A stretch of DNA of 64,000 nucleotides from the NCBI RefSeq assembly GCF_900129395.1, contig NZ_FQVP01000002.1, forward strand, positions 124,001-188,000. The letters are read 5' to 3'. This stretch comes from Pseudosulfitobacter pseudonitzschiae. GTDB taxonomy: Bacteria; Pseudomonadota; Alphaproteobacteria; Rhodobacterales; Rhodobacteraceae. Both the position numbers and the translations under genes were made by a program. Under the pieces are notes generated by a model, which worked only from the letters and a program-made list of their open reading frames with translations, made no database searches and had not been told where the DNA came from. Positions 28,343-36,710 of this stretch are shown piece by piece; position 1 is the stretch's first letter; the number at the start of each line of letters is the position of its first letter.

Positions 28343-29905
28343 TCAGTGCATGTCTTTGTAATGGATCTCGCGCTTGTCGGTGCCGCCCTTTTCGCGACGC
28401 ACCAGCAAACGGTTCAGCGCGTGGACATAGGCCCGGACCGACGCGACAACGGTGTCGGTGTCAGCAGACTGGCCGGTTACGATGCGCCCGTCCTCTTCCA
28501 GCCGCACGGACACGGTCGCCTGTGCATCGGTGCCTTCGGTCACGGCGTGAACCTGATACAGCTGAAGGCGGGCGGTGTGGCTGACCAAGGCCTTGATGCA
28601 GTTGAACGACGCATCCACAGGACCGTCGCCGGTCTGGCTGGTCTTGTGCTCGGTCCCGTCAACCTCAAGCGTCATCTCGGCCTGTTGCGGCCCTTCGGTG
28701 CCGCAAACAACGCGCATCGACACCAGCTTGATCCGGTCCTCTTCAGGGTCGATCGTGGTGCGCATCAACGCGATCAGATCGTCCTCGTAGATTTCCTTCT
28801 TGCGATCGGCCAGTTCCTTGAACCGCACGAACACATCCTTAAGCTGGTTGTCCCCCAACTCATACCCGAGGTTTTCCAGCTTGGAGCGCAACGCCGCGCG
28901 GCCCGAGTGTTTGCCCATGACGATGTTGGTTTCGGTCAGGCCCACATCCTCGGGACGCATGATTTCAAAGGTTTCGGCGTTCTTCAACATGCCGTCCTGG
29001 TGGATGCCGCTTTCGTGGGCAAAGGCGTTCTTGCCGACGATGGCCTTGTTGAACTGCACGGGGAAACCGGAAACAGCCGCCACCCGGCGCGAGATGTTCA
29101 TCAGCTTGGTGCTGTCCACGCCGGTCTGGAACGGCATGATGTCATTGCGCACTTTCAGCGCCATCACGACCTCTTCCAGCGCCGTGTTGCCCGCGCGTTC
29201 GCCCAGGCCATTGATCGTGCATTCGATCTGGCGCGCGCCAGCCTCGACAGCGGCCAGGCTGTTGGCAGTCGCCATGCCCAGATCGTTGTGGCAGTGGGTG
29301 GCAAAGATGATCTCGTCCGCGCCCGGCACCCGTTCCAGCAACATGCGGATCAACGCCGCACTTTCACGCGGGGCGGTATAGCCGACCGTGTCGGGGATGT
29401 TGATCGTGGTCGCCCCCGCCTTGATCGCAATTTCCACAACGCGGCAAAGATAATCTGCCTCGGTGCGGGTGGCGTCCATGGGCGACCATTGCACGTTGTC
29501 GCACAGGTTGCGCGCGTGGGTGACGGTCTGGTCGATACGTTCGGCCATTTCGTCCATGGTCAGGTTCGGGATGGCGCGGTGCAGCGGCGAGGTGCCGATA
29601 AAGGTGTGAATGCGCGGTTGGGCTGCGTGTTTCACCGCCTCCCAGCACCGGTCGATGTCAGGCAGTTGCGCGCGAGCCAGCCCGCAGATCACCGCGTTTT
29701 TCGAGTTTTTCGCAATCTCGGACACGGCGGCAAAGTCGCCTTCGGACGCGATGGGAAAGCCTGCTTCGATGATATCGACACCCATTTCGTCCAGAAGGCT
29801 GGCAATCTCCAGCTTCTCGGTGTGGGTCATCGTGGCGCCGGGCGATTGTTCGCCGTCACGCAAAGTCGTGTCAAAGATGACAACGCGGTCTTGTTCTTGG
29901 GTCAT
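28343..29905 (-). CDS. leuA: 2-isopropylmalate synthase
   Basis: LeuA condenses acetyl-CoA with 2-oxoisovalerate, the first committed step of leucine synthesis. The 520-aa enzyme has the DRE-TIM barrel motif FDTTLRDGEQSPGATM at the start, metal-binding HCHNDLGMATANSLAAV, GLGERAGNTALEEV, and a C-terminal regulatory domain (residues about 390-520) for leucine feedback. The ATG at 29905 is chosen because the frame upstream lacks LeuA similarity. It is preceded by a leader peptide and attenuator-like stem at 29951-30061, so leucine-dependent attenuation is expected. Confidence 0.97.
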   Translation of the reverse strand: MTQEQDRVVIFDTTLRDGEQSPGATMTHTEKLEIASLLDEMGVDIIEAGFPIASEGDFAAVSEIAKNSKNAVICGLARAQLPDIDRCWEAVKHAAQPRIHTFIGTSPLHRAIPNLTMDEMAERIDQTVTHARNLCDNVQWSPMDATRTEADYLCRVVEIAIKAGATTINIPDTVGYTAPRESAALIRMLLERVPGADEIIFATHCHNDLGMATANSLAAVEAGARQIECTINGLGERAGNTALEEVVMALKVRNDIMPFQTGVDSTKLMNISRRVAAVSGFPVQFNKAIVGKNAFAHESGIHQDGMLKNAETFEIMRPEDVGLTETNIVMGKHSGRAALRSKLENLGYELGDNQLKDVFVRFKELADRKKEIYEDDLIALMRTTIDPEEDRIKLVSMRVVCGTEGPQQAEMTLEVDGTEHKTSQTGDGPVDASFNCIKALVSHTARLQLYQVHAVTEGTDAQATVSVRLEEDGRIVTGQSADTDTVVASVRAYVHALNRLLVRREKGGTDKREIHYKDMH

Positions 29906-29950
29906 GTGAGATCTCTTTATTGTCCTAAAGCCTGTGGCGCGCGGCACTCC

Positions 29951-29988
29951 CCTCTGAGCGGGCGCGCCGAAATGGCACGCTCAGAGGC
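29951..29988 (-). promoter_or_regulatory. leu attenuator stem-loop
   Basis: A perfect 10-bp inverted repeat (CCTCTGAGCG / CGCTCAGAGG, arms 29951-29960 and 29979-29988) spans the stop codon of the leu leader peptide. An alternative stem can form between GGCGCGC in its loop (29962-29968) and GCGCGCC just downstream toward leuA, so two mutually exclusive structures exist, the pattern expected for ribosome-controlled attenuation. There is no clear T-run after the first stem. Confidence 0.72.
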
Positions 29989-30061
29989 GGATTAGGATCA
30001 GTAGGTCGCGCAGGATCGCACGCGAAGCGCGGGCAGTGGGGATATGTGCGACCTGTGTCAT
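29981..30061 (-). CDS. leuL: leu operon leader peptide
   Basis: A 26-codon ORF in front of leuA, ending in the leucine/isoleucine-rich run LRDLLILIRL and stopping inside the attenuator stem. Of its leucine codons two are CTA, rare in this GC-rich genome, which would make translation sensitive to charged tRNA-Leu. No ribosome site precedes the ATG. A promoter-like TTTTCA-16-TATAAG places the transcript start at about the A of the ATG, so it is probably leaderless. Leucine-rich leader peptides ahead of leuA are known in alphaproteobacteria. The peptide itself probably has no function beyond sensing. Confidence 0.8.
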   Translation of the reverse strand: MTQVAHIPTARASRAILRDLLILIRL

Positions 30062-30069
30062 GGAGAAAA

Positions 30070-30097
30070 CTTATACAGGCCTGTGAATGAATGAAAA
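30070..30097 (-). promoter_or_regulatory. Predicted promoter of leuL-leuA
   Basis: TTTTCA (30097-30092), 16-base spacer, TATAAG (30075-30070). The predicted start is within one or two bases of the leuL ATG at 30061. Confidence 0.6.
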
Positions 30098-30210
30098 GGG
30101 GGCAGAATTATTATTTGCACCACGCCACTGTGGGGCGCTGCGCCTCTGGCGGGGACATTTTCTGCAATCAGCAGATGGACGGGCGTGCACCGGGCGCTAG
30201 GTCCGCTTGC

Positions 30211-30867
30211 ATGGCAGAAGTCTTGATATTGGGCGCCTCGGGCGGGATCGGCGCGGCGCTGTGCGCAGCGCACGCGGCGCGGGGCGACGTGGTGACGGGG
30301 CTGTCGCGGTCGGGTGACGGGTTCGACGTGACCGATCCGGCCTCGGTCGATGCGGCGCTGGCGGGGCTGGGGCCGTTCGACCGGGTGATCGTGGCAACGG
30401 GGGCCCTGGAAATCGCCGGGGCCGCACCGGAAAAGACGATTCGTGCGGTGACGGCTCAGGCGATGGCAGACCAGTTCGCGGTCAACGCCATCGGGCCCGC
30501 GCTGGTGCTGGCCCATGCCCATCAATTGCTGAAACCTGACGGCATCTTTGCCGTGCTGTCCGCGCGGGTGGGTTCAATCGGGGACAACCGCATCGGCGGC
30601 TGGATCAGCTACCGCAGCGCCAAGGCAGCGGTGAACCAGATCGTCCACACGGCGGCGATTGAACTGGCGCGCACGCACAAGGGGGCGGCCGTGGTCGCAT
30701 TGCATCCCGGCACGGTGGCGACGCCGTTTACCGAAAAATACCTGGGGCGGCATCCGTCGGTTTCGCCAGACGCGGCGGCGGGCAATCTGCTGGCGGTGAT
30801 GGACGGGCTGACCGCAGACCACACGGGACGCTTCTTTGACTGGGCGGGCAAAGAGGTGCCGTGGTGA
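30211..30867 (+). CDS. SDR family oxidoreductase (CsgA-like)
   Basis: A 218-aa short-chain dehydrogenase/reductase. It shows an N-terminal nucleotide motif LILGASGGIGAALCAAH, the structural NAIGP, and the active-site YRSAKAAVNQ (Tyr-x3-Lys), with Ser in VLSARVGSIGD. The later HPGTVATPFTEKYLGRHPSV segment resembles C-factor/CsgA-like SDRs. The ATG at 30211 is preferred because upstream codons lack similarity. Its stop overlaps the GTG start of the photolyase gene (GTGA), so they are co-translated; a functional tie is unproven. Confidence 0.9.
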   Translation: MAEVLILGASGGIGAALCAAHAARGDVVTGLSRSGDGFDVTDPASVDAALAGLGPFDRVIVATGALEIAGAAPEKTIRAVTAQAMADQFAVNAIGPALVLAHAHQLLKPDGIFAVLSARVGSIGDNRIGGWISYRSAKAAVNQIVHTAAIELARTHKGAAVVALHPGTVATPFTEKYLGRHPSVSPDAAAGNLLAVMDGLTADHTGRFFDWAGKEVPW

Positions 30868-32390
30868 GCCGTCTGGTCCTGATCCTGGGCGACCAATTGA
30901 GCGAGGACATCGCGGCGCTGGCCAAGGCCGACAAGGCAAGCGATGTAGTCGTGATGGCCGAGGTGCGCGACGAGGGCACCTATGTCCGCCACCACCCCAA
31001 GAAGATCGCAGTGGTGCTGGCCGCGATGCGCAAGTTCGCCAAACGGCTGCGCGATGCGGGCTGGACGGTCGACTACACCACGCTGGACGATCCCGACAAC
31101 GCGGGCAGCATCGTGGGCGAGCTGCTGCGTCGCGCCGAGGAACGGGGCGCATCCGAGGTGATCGCCACCGAGCCGGGGGAATGGCGGCTGATCGACAAGC
31201 TGCGCTATGCGCCTCTGAAGGTCCAGATTTGCGACGACGACCGCTTTGTCGCCAGCCACGCCATGTTCCAGGGATGGGCCGAGGGCCGCAAGGCACTGCG
31301 GATGGAGTATTTCTATCGCGAGATGCGGCGCAAGACGGGGTTCTTGATGGACGGCGACGATCCTGCGGGCGGGCAGTGGAATTTCGACCATGACAATCGC
31401 AAGCCCGCCCCCGACGACATCAAGACCCCAGGGCCGATGACCTTCGAGCCGGACCAGACGACCCGCGCCGTGCTGGACCTTGTGGCGTCAGAGTTTGGCG
31501 ATCATTTCGGTGACCTTGAGCCGTTCGATTTTGCCACCGACCGCGCGGGCGCGCTGCAGGCGCTGGCGCATTTCGTTGAACACGCCCTGCCGTGCTTTGG
31601 CGACTATCAGGATGCGATGCTGGACGGGGAACCCTACCTCTATCACGCGGTTCTGTCGCCCTATATCAACATCGGCCTGCTGTCCCCGCGCGAGGTCTGT
31701 CAGGCGGTGCAGGACGCCTATGACGCAGGCGACGTGCCAATCAATGCCGCCGAAGGGTTCATCCGCCAGATCATCGGCTGGCGTGAATATGTGCGTGGCA
31801 TCTATTTTCTGGAAGGGCGCGACTATACCGACCGCAACGTGCTGGGCCACAGCCGGGATTTGCCCGACCTCTACTGGGGCGCCGAGACCAAGATGCGATG
31901 CCTGCGCCAGGCGGTCGCCCAGACCAAGGCACGCGCCTATGCCCACCACATCCAGCGGCTGATGGTGACGGGCAACTTTGCCCTGCTGGCGGGCGTCGAT
32001 CCGGCGCAGGTGCATGAGTGGTATCTGGCGGTCTATGCCGATGCGTTCGAATGGGTCGAGGCGCCCAACACCGTCGGCATGAGCCAGTTTGCCGATGGCG
32101 GCGTGATCGCGTCCAAACCCTATGTGTCCTCGGGCGCCTACATCAACCGCATGTCCGACCACTGCAAGCAGTGCAGTTACAAGGTAACGAAAAAGACGGG
32201 CGAGGGGGCCTGTCCGTTCAACTTGTTGTATTGGGATTTCCTGACGCGCCACCGCGAGCGGTTCGAAAACAACCCGCGCATGGGCAATATGTACCGCACA
32301 TGGGACCGGATGGACGAGGACCGCCGCAAGGCTGTGCTTTCGGACGCAAAACGGTTCCTCAAGCGGCTGGACGCGGGCGAGGTGGTTTAG
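30864..32390 (+). CDS. Iron-sulfur bacterial cryptochrome/(6-4) photolyase (PhrB/CryB type)
   Basis: A 508-aa deoxyribodipyrimidine-photolyase-related protein of the FeS-BCP class. The N-terminal antenna domain starts RLVLILGDQLSEDIAALA. The C-terminal FAD domain has AHHIQRLMVTGNFALLAGVDP and ends with an iron-sulfur cluster region: Cys in KMRCLRQAV plus HCKQCSYKV and GACPFNLLYW supply the four expected ligands. Agrobacterium PhrB repairs (6-4) photoproducts; R. sphaeroides CryB also affects photosynthesis genes. A GTG at 30864 (GTGA overlap with the SDR stop) is favoured; 30861 is also possible. Confidence 0.93.
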   Translation: MSRLVLILGDQLSEDIAALAKADKASDVVVMAEVRDEGTYVRHHPKKIAVVLAAMRKFAKRLRDAGWTVDYTTLDDPDNAGSIVGELLRRAEERGASEVIATEPGEWRLIDKLRYAPLKVQICDDDRFVASHAMFQGWAEGRKALRMEYFYREMRRKTGFLMDGDDPAGGQWNFDHDNRKPAPDDIKTPGPMTFEPDQTTRAVLDLVASEFGDHFGDLEPFDFATDRAGALQALAHFVEHALPCFGDYQDAMLDGEPYLYHAVLSPYINIGLLSPREVCQAVQDAYDAGDVPINAAEGFIRQIIGWREYVRGIYFLEGRDYTDRNVLGHSRDLPDLYWGAETKMRCLRQAVAQTKARAYAHHIQRLMVTGNFALLAGVDPAQVHEWYLAVYADAFEWVEAPNTVGMSQFADGGVIASKPYVSSGAYINRMSDHCKQCSYKVTKKTGEGACPFNLLYWDFLTRHRERFENNPRMGNMYRTWDRMDEDRRKAVLSDAKRFLKRLDAGEVV

Positions 32391-33841
32391 CCGCCCTGTC
32401 CCGGTGTCTGCTCCGCTGCGGGTTCCTGCTGGGGTGCGGCCGCACCCTCTGCTGCCGCTTCCTCTTTCAGCGCGCCGTTGTCCCAATCGCCGGTGGCCTC
32501 TTCCCCGGTGGCATAGCGCATGGTGCCGTTGCCCTGACGTTTGCCCGCGCGGAACGTGCCCTCGTAGACATCGCCGTTGACATAGGTCGCGGTGCCTACT
32601 CCGCTGATCTCGCCGCGCACCCATTCCCCTTCGTAGATGAAACCGTCCGCCATCACGATCTTGCCGATGCCGTGGCGCTGGCCGTCTTCAAAGTTGCCTT
32701 CATAGACCGTGCCATCGGGATAGGTTGCCTTGCCCGCCCCCTGCCGCTGACCATCCTGCCAGCCGCCTTCGTATTTGTAACCGTCGGCATAGGTCATCAC
32801 ACCCTGACCGTCGTTCTTGGCGTTCTTGAAGCTGCCTTCGTAGACGACCCCGTTGGGATAGGTTGCCTTGCCCTGTCCTTCGATCACGCCCGCGGTCCAC
32901 TGACCCTCATAGGTCGCGCCGTCGGCATAGGTGATCTTGCCGGTGCCATCGGCCAGATCATCACGGAAATCCCCCTCGTAGACGGACCCGTCGGGATAGG
33001 TCACGCGGCCTTTGCCCTCGATCTGACCCTCGACCCAGTCGCCGATATAGGTATAGCCATCATTACCGATGAACGTGCCGGTGCCGTCGCGGCGGTCATC
33101 CTTGAAATCGCCCTCGTAGACATCGCCGTTGGCATAGGTCACGCGGCCCTTGCCCTCGCGCCGCCCGGCGACAAGGTCGCCCTCGTAGATATCGCCATTG
33201 GGCTGCGTCAGCTTGCCGGTGCCGTCGATCTGCCCGTTCACCCATTTGCCCTCGTAGACAAGGCCGTCGGGCATGGTCAGCGTGCCGGTGCCGTCGCGCT
33301 CGCCGTTGGCGATCTCGCCGTCGTAGACCGCGCCGTCGGGATAGGTGATCGTGCCCACACCCTGTTTGACACCGTCCACCCAGTCGCCCTTGTATTCATA
33401 GCCGCCCGGGCTTTGCATGACGCCCTTGCCGTGGTGCTTGGCATTGCGGAACGTGCCCTCATAGCGCACCCCGTTGGCATAAAGTGCCACGCCCTGACCC
33501 ATGATCGCGCCCGTTTCCCATTCGCCTTCATAGGTGCCGCCATCGGCAAAGGTGATCTTGCCAAATCCGTCCGGCTTGCCCTTTTCAAAGTTGCCCTCGT
33601 AGACAGACCCGTTGGGAAACCGCGCCACGCCTTCGCCCTTGATCTCGCCGTCGACCCAGGTGCCGGAATATTCATAGCCATTGGGCAGCCGATAGGTGCC
33701 GGTGCCGTTTTGCAGGCCGTTCTTGAACGTCCCTTCATAGATGCCGCCGTCGTCATATTGCTTGGTCAGGACCTGACCGTCCTGCGCTTGGGCGATGGCA
33801 GGAAGCAGGGCGAGGCAAAAGATCAGGCTGCGTGTGGACAT
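32387..33841 (-). CDS. Exported MORN-repeat protein (18 full repeats)
   Basis: A 484-aa protein with a signal peptide (MSTRSLIFCLALLPAIAQAQ) followed by 18 complete 23-residue MORN repeats and one degenerate one, of the form x-YEG-x-W/F-x3-G-x2-x-G-x-G-x3-Y-x-(D/N)G. The C-terminal 30 residues are Ala/Glu/Pro/Gln-rich and unordered. MORN repeats build long beta-sheets that bind lipids or proteins, but bacterial exported members have no agreed role. AAAGGTG precedes the ATG at 33841. The gene converges with the photolyase, the stop codons overlapping by four bases. Confidence 0.9.
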   Translation of the reverse strand: MSTRSLIFCLALLPAIAQAQDGQVLTKQYDDGGIYEGTFKNGLQNGTGTYRLPNGYEYSGTWVDGEIKGEGVARFPNGSVYEGNFEKGKPDGFGKITFADGGTYEGEWETGAIMGQGVALYANGVRYEGTFRNAKHHGKGVMQSPGGYEYKGDWVDGVKQGVGTITYPDGAVYDGEIANGERDGTGTLTMPDGLVYEGKWVNGQIDGTGKLTQPNGDIYEGDLVAGRREGKGRVTYANGDVYEGDFKDDRRDGTGTFIGNDGYTYIGDWVEGQIEGKGRVTYPDGSVYEGDFRDDLADGTGKITYADGATYEGQWTAGVIEGQGKATYPNGVVYEGSFKNAKNDGQGVMTYADGYKYEGGWQDGQRQGAGKATYPDGTVYEGNFEDGQRHGIGKIVMADGFIYEGEWVRGEISGVGTATYVNGDVYEGTFRAGKRQGNGTMRYATGEEATGDWDNGALKEEAAAEGAAAPQQEPAAEQTPGQGG

Positions 33842-34037
33842 TTGGCACCTTTGGCGATGAAGGGGAGGGCCCCGTGGATCGTTACCAAAGGGTAAAGAAA
33901 CCGCGAGGGGGTCGCAATGGCTTTGCCGCCCGATAAGGCAACACAAGCGCGTGGTCGCCGCGTTTTGGCGGCTGGGGTCTTTCACGCCGCGCGGCCAGAC
34001 CGTATAGGGGCAATCAAGCAATTTTCGGAGTGCAGAC

Positions 34038-35696
34038 ATGGCCGACACTTTTCGTATCACCCTGGGGCAACTGAACCCCACTGTCGGTGACATCGACGGC
34101 AACGCCGCCAAGGCCCGCGCCGCGTGGGAGGCCGGCCGCGATGCAAAGGCCGATATGGTCGCACTGCCCGAGCTGTTCATCACCGGCTACAACGCGCAGG
34201 ACCTGATGATGAAGCCCGCGTTTCACACCGCTGCCATCGAGGCGGTCAAGGCGCTGGCGGTGGACTGTGCCGACGGTCCGACCCTGGCCATCGGCTGCCC
34301 CTGGGTCGAAGGGACCGAGCTGTTCAACGCCTACCTGATCTGTCGCGGCGGGCGCATCGTCAGCCGGGTGCTGAAGCATCATCTGCCGAATGAGACCGTC
34401 TTTGACGAGGTGCGCGTGTTTGATGCAGGCCCCTTGGGCGGCCCCTACAGCGTCGGCAACGCCCGCGTGGGCAGCCCGATCTGCGAGGATGCATGGCACG
34501 AGGACGTGGCCGAAACGCTGCAAGAAACCGGAGCCGAGTTCCTGCTGGTGCCGAACGGATCGCCCTATTACCGCGACAAGATGGAAACACGGCTGAACCA
34601 GATGGTCGCCCGCGTGGTCGAAACCGGCCTGCCGCTGATCTACCTCAACATGGTGGGCGGTCAGGACGATCAGGTCTTCGACGGCGCGTCCTTTGCGCTG
34701 AACCCCGGCGGCAAGCTGGCGATGCGGATGCCGGTGATGACCGAGGCGATCACCCATGTCGATCTGGAACGCGGCCCCGATGGCTGGCGCGTGGTCGAGG
34801 CCGAGATCGCCCCACAGCCGGACGAATGGGAGCAGGACTATCACGTGATGGTCGTGGCGCTGCGCGATTACATGGCCAAGACTGGTTTCAAGAAGGCACT
34901 GCTGGGCATGTCAGGCGGCGTGGACAGCGCGCTGGTGGCGACCATCGCGGCCGACGCCATCGGCCCCGAGAACGTGCGCTGCGTGATGCTGCCCTCGGAA
35001 TACACCAGCCCCGAAAGCCTCGAGGATGCCGAGGCCTGTGCCAAGGCGCTGGGTTGCCACTATGATTACGTCCCCATCGCCGAAGGCCGTGCTGCGATCA
35101 CCAACACGCTGGCCCCGCTGTTCGAAGGGAAGGAGCCGGGCCTGACCGAGGAAAACATCCAGTCGCGCCTTCGCGGGTTGTTGTTGATGGCGATGAGCAA
35201 CAAGTTCGGGGAAATGCTGCTGACCACCGGCAACAAATCCGAGGTCGCGGTGGGCTATGCCACGATCTATGGCGACATGGCGGGTGGGTACAATCCGATC
35301 AAAGATATGTACAAGACTCGCGTTTTCACGACCTGCGAATGGCGCAACGCCAACCACCGCGATTGGATGATGGGCAATGCGGGCACGGTGATCCCGCAGC
35401 GGATCATCACCAAGCCCCCCAGCGCCGAACTGCGCGACGACCAAAAAGACAGCGACAGCCTGCCCGACTATCCCGAGCTGGACGCGATCCTGGACATTCT
35501 GGTGGATCAGGACGGCAGCATCGCCGATTGCGTCGCCGCAGGCTTTGCACGCGAAACCGCGCAAAAGGTCGAGCGGTTGCTGTTCCTGAGCGAATACAAA
35601 CGGTTTCAGTCTGCGCCGGGGGCACGCCTGACCAAACATGCCTTCTGGCTGGACCGACGCTATCCCATCGTGAACCGCTGGCGCGACAAAAGCTGA
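34038..35696 (+). CDS. nadE: Glutamine-dependent NAD+ synthetase
   Basis: NadE amidates nicotinic acid adenine dinucleotide to NAD+. The 552-aa form has an N-terminal nitrilase-type glutaminase domain (LPELFITGYNAQDL for the Glu, KHHLPNETVFDE for the Lys, and Cys in GSPICEDAWHED) that supplies ammonia, and a C-terminal synthetase with the PP-loop LLGMSGGVDSALVATIA and TTGNKSEVAVGYATIYGDMAGGYNPIKD (partly shown by its GNKSE core). Length is typical of the fused type. It is transcribed divergently from the MORN gene. Confidence 0.96.
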   Translation: MADTFRITLGQLNPTVGDIDGNAAKARAAWEAGRDAKADMVALPELFITGYNAQDLMMKPAFHTAAIEAVKALAVDCADGPTLAIGCPWVEGTELFNAYLICRGGRIVSRVLKHHLPNETVFDEVRVFDAGPLGGPYSVGNARVGSPICEDAWHEDVAETLQETGAEFLLVPNGSPYYRDKMETRLNQMVARVVETGLPLIYLNMVGGQDDQVFDGASFALNPGGKLAMRMPVMTEAITHVDLERGPDGWRVVEAEIAPQPDEWEQDYHVMVVALRDYMAKTGFKKALLGMSGGVDSALVATIAADAIGPENVRCVMLPSEYTSPESLEDAEACAKALGCHYDYVPIAEGRAAITNTLAPLFEGKEPGLTEENIQSRLRGLLLMAMSNKFGEMLLTTGNKSEVAVGYATIYGDMAGGYNPIKDMYKTRVFTTCEWRNANHRDWMMGNAGTVIPQRIITKPPSAELRDDQKDSDSLPDYPELDAILDILVDQDGSIADCVAAGFARETAQKVERLLFLSEYKRFQSAPGARLTKHAFWLDRRYPIVNRWRDKS

Positions 35697-35901
35697 ACGG
35701 GTTCCCGAGAATTTTGGCATAGGTCTGTTTTTGCCTAAGGATACAGGGCCTTGGCGAATTTCTGCGCAAAAGGTGCGAAATACCTTGCCTGCCCTGATGC
35801 TGACCCGGAACAGACGCCGGTGTGCGCCGTTGTACCTCCAGTCGAGCAGCGGGTCACAGGTGGCATCCACAACGGAGCCCAACCGCTGCGGAGGAACGAA
35901 C

Positions 35902-36582
35902 ATGAGCATTACCAAACTTGGAATGGCGTCTATCATCGCCCTGACAGCAGCCGCCCCCGCATTTGCACAAAGTGCAGAGGCGATTGCCGCCACAGATCTG
36001 AACATCCGCAGCGGCCCCGGCCCGCAGTATGAAATTCTGGGTGTGATCCCCGCCGGTCAATCCACCGCCGTTGATGGCTGCCTGGCCGAAGCATCGTGGT
36101 GCAAGGTCGTGTTTGATGGCAAGACCGGCTGGTCCTCGGCCGACTATTTGGCCGTGGGCGTTCAGGATCAGGCGGTTGCCCTCAGCACACGTCCCGCGAC
36201 GGTTGAAGTCAACAGCGTGACATATGAGAACACCGCCAAAACGCAGGCTGACCAGAACGCTGGCGCCGCTGCCGGTGCGACAATCGGTGCATTGGCAGCC
36301 TATGCCGTGGGTGGCCCGATCGGCGGGATCGTTGCCGGTGGTATTCTCGGCGGTGCAGCGGGTTCCGCTGCGGTTGAGCCGACCACCGAAACCATCACTT
36401 ATGTGACCACCAACCCCGTCGAAACCGTTTATCTGGACGGCGAAGTTGCTGTGGGCGCGGTCGTGCCCCAGAACGTGACCACATACGAAGTGCCGCAAGA
36501 TGGCCTGCGCTATGCAACCATCAACGGTCAGGCCGTCGTGGTCGACACGCAGACCAACGCGATTGTGCAAGTCATCCGCTAA
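35902..36582 (+). CDS. SH3-domain, glycine-zipper exported protein with DUF1236-like tail
   Basis: A 226-aa protein with a signal peptide (ITKLGMASIIALTAAAPAFA), a bacterial SH3 domain at residues about 30-85 (ATDLNIRSGPGPQYEILGVI ... WCKVVFDGKTGWSSADYL), a glycine zipper at about 115-155 (GAAAGATIGALAAYAVGGPI, GGIVAGGILGGAAG) and a C-terminal DUF1236-like segment (YEVPQDGLRYATINGQAVVV). The layout suggests a periplasmic or outer-membrane-associated envelope protein. No enzyme motif is present. GAGGAA lies just upstream of the ATG, and a strong terminator follows. Confidence 0.85.
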   Translation: MSITKLGMASIIALTAAAPAFAQSAEAIAATDLNIRSGPGPQYEILGVIPAGQSTAVDGCLAEASWCKVVFDGKTGWSSADYLAVGVQDQAVALSTRPATVEVNSVTYENTAKTQADQNAGAAAGATIGALAAYAVGGPIGGIVAGGILGGAAGSAAVEPTTETITYVTTNPVETVYLDGEVAVGAVVPQNVTTYEVPQDGLRYATINGQAVVVDTQTNAIVQVIR

Positions 36583-36603
36583 AGGCTGACCTACCACAGA
36601 CAG

Positions 36604-36631
36604 AGGCCCGGACCGCGTGTCCGGGCCTTTT
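36604..36631 (+). terminator. Rho-independent terminator after the SH3 gene
   Basis: A 10-bp stem (AGGCCCGGAC / GTCCGGGCCT, 5-base loop) followed by TTTT, 22 bases after the stop codon. Confidence 0.9.
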
Positions 36632-36710
36632 GCGTCTTGGCACCTGTTTTCAGGCTGATCTGGACAAATCCCGCGCCCTGTGACACTTCGGCGGCAACAG
36701 GAGAGCGCCC

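Noticed and set aside
28346-29995. 549-codon open frame opposite leuA
   Set aside because: Antisense of leuA and its attenuator; no family features.
32450-33780. Regularly spaced repeats resembling a CRISPR array
   Set aside because: The 69-base periodicity is the coding sequence of MORN repeats; there are no spacers or cas genes.
32018-33895. Long open frame on the plus strand opposite the MORN gene (625 codons)
   Set aside because: It is the antisense of 23-residue repeats; the apparent repeat protein mirrors the MORN pattern, and the minus strand carries the signal peptide and ribosome site.
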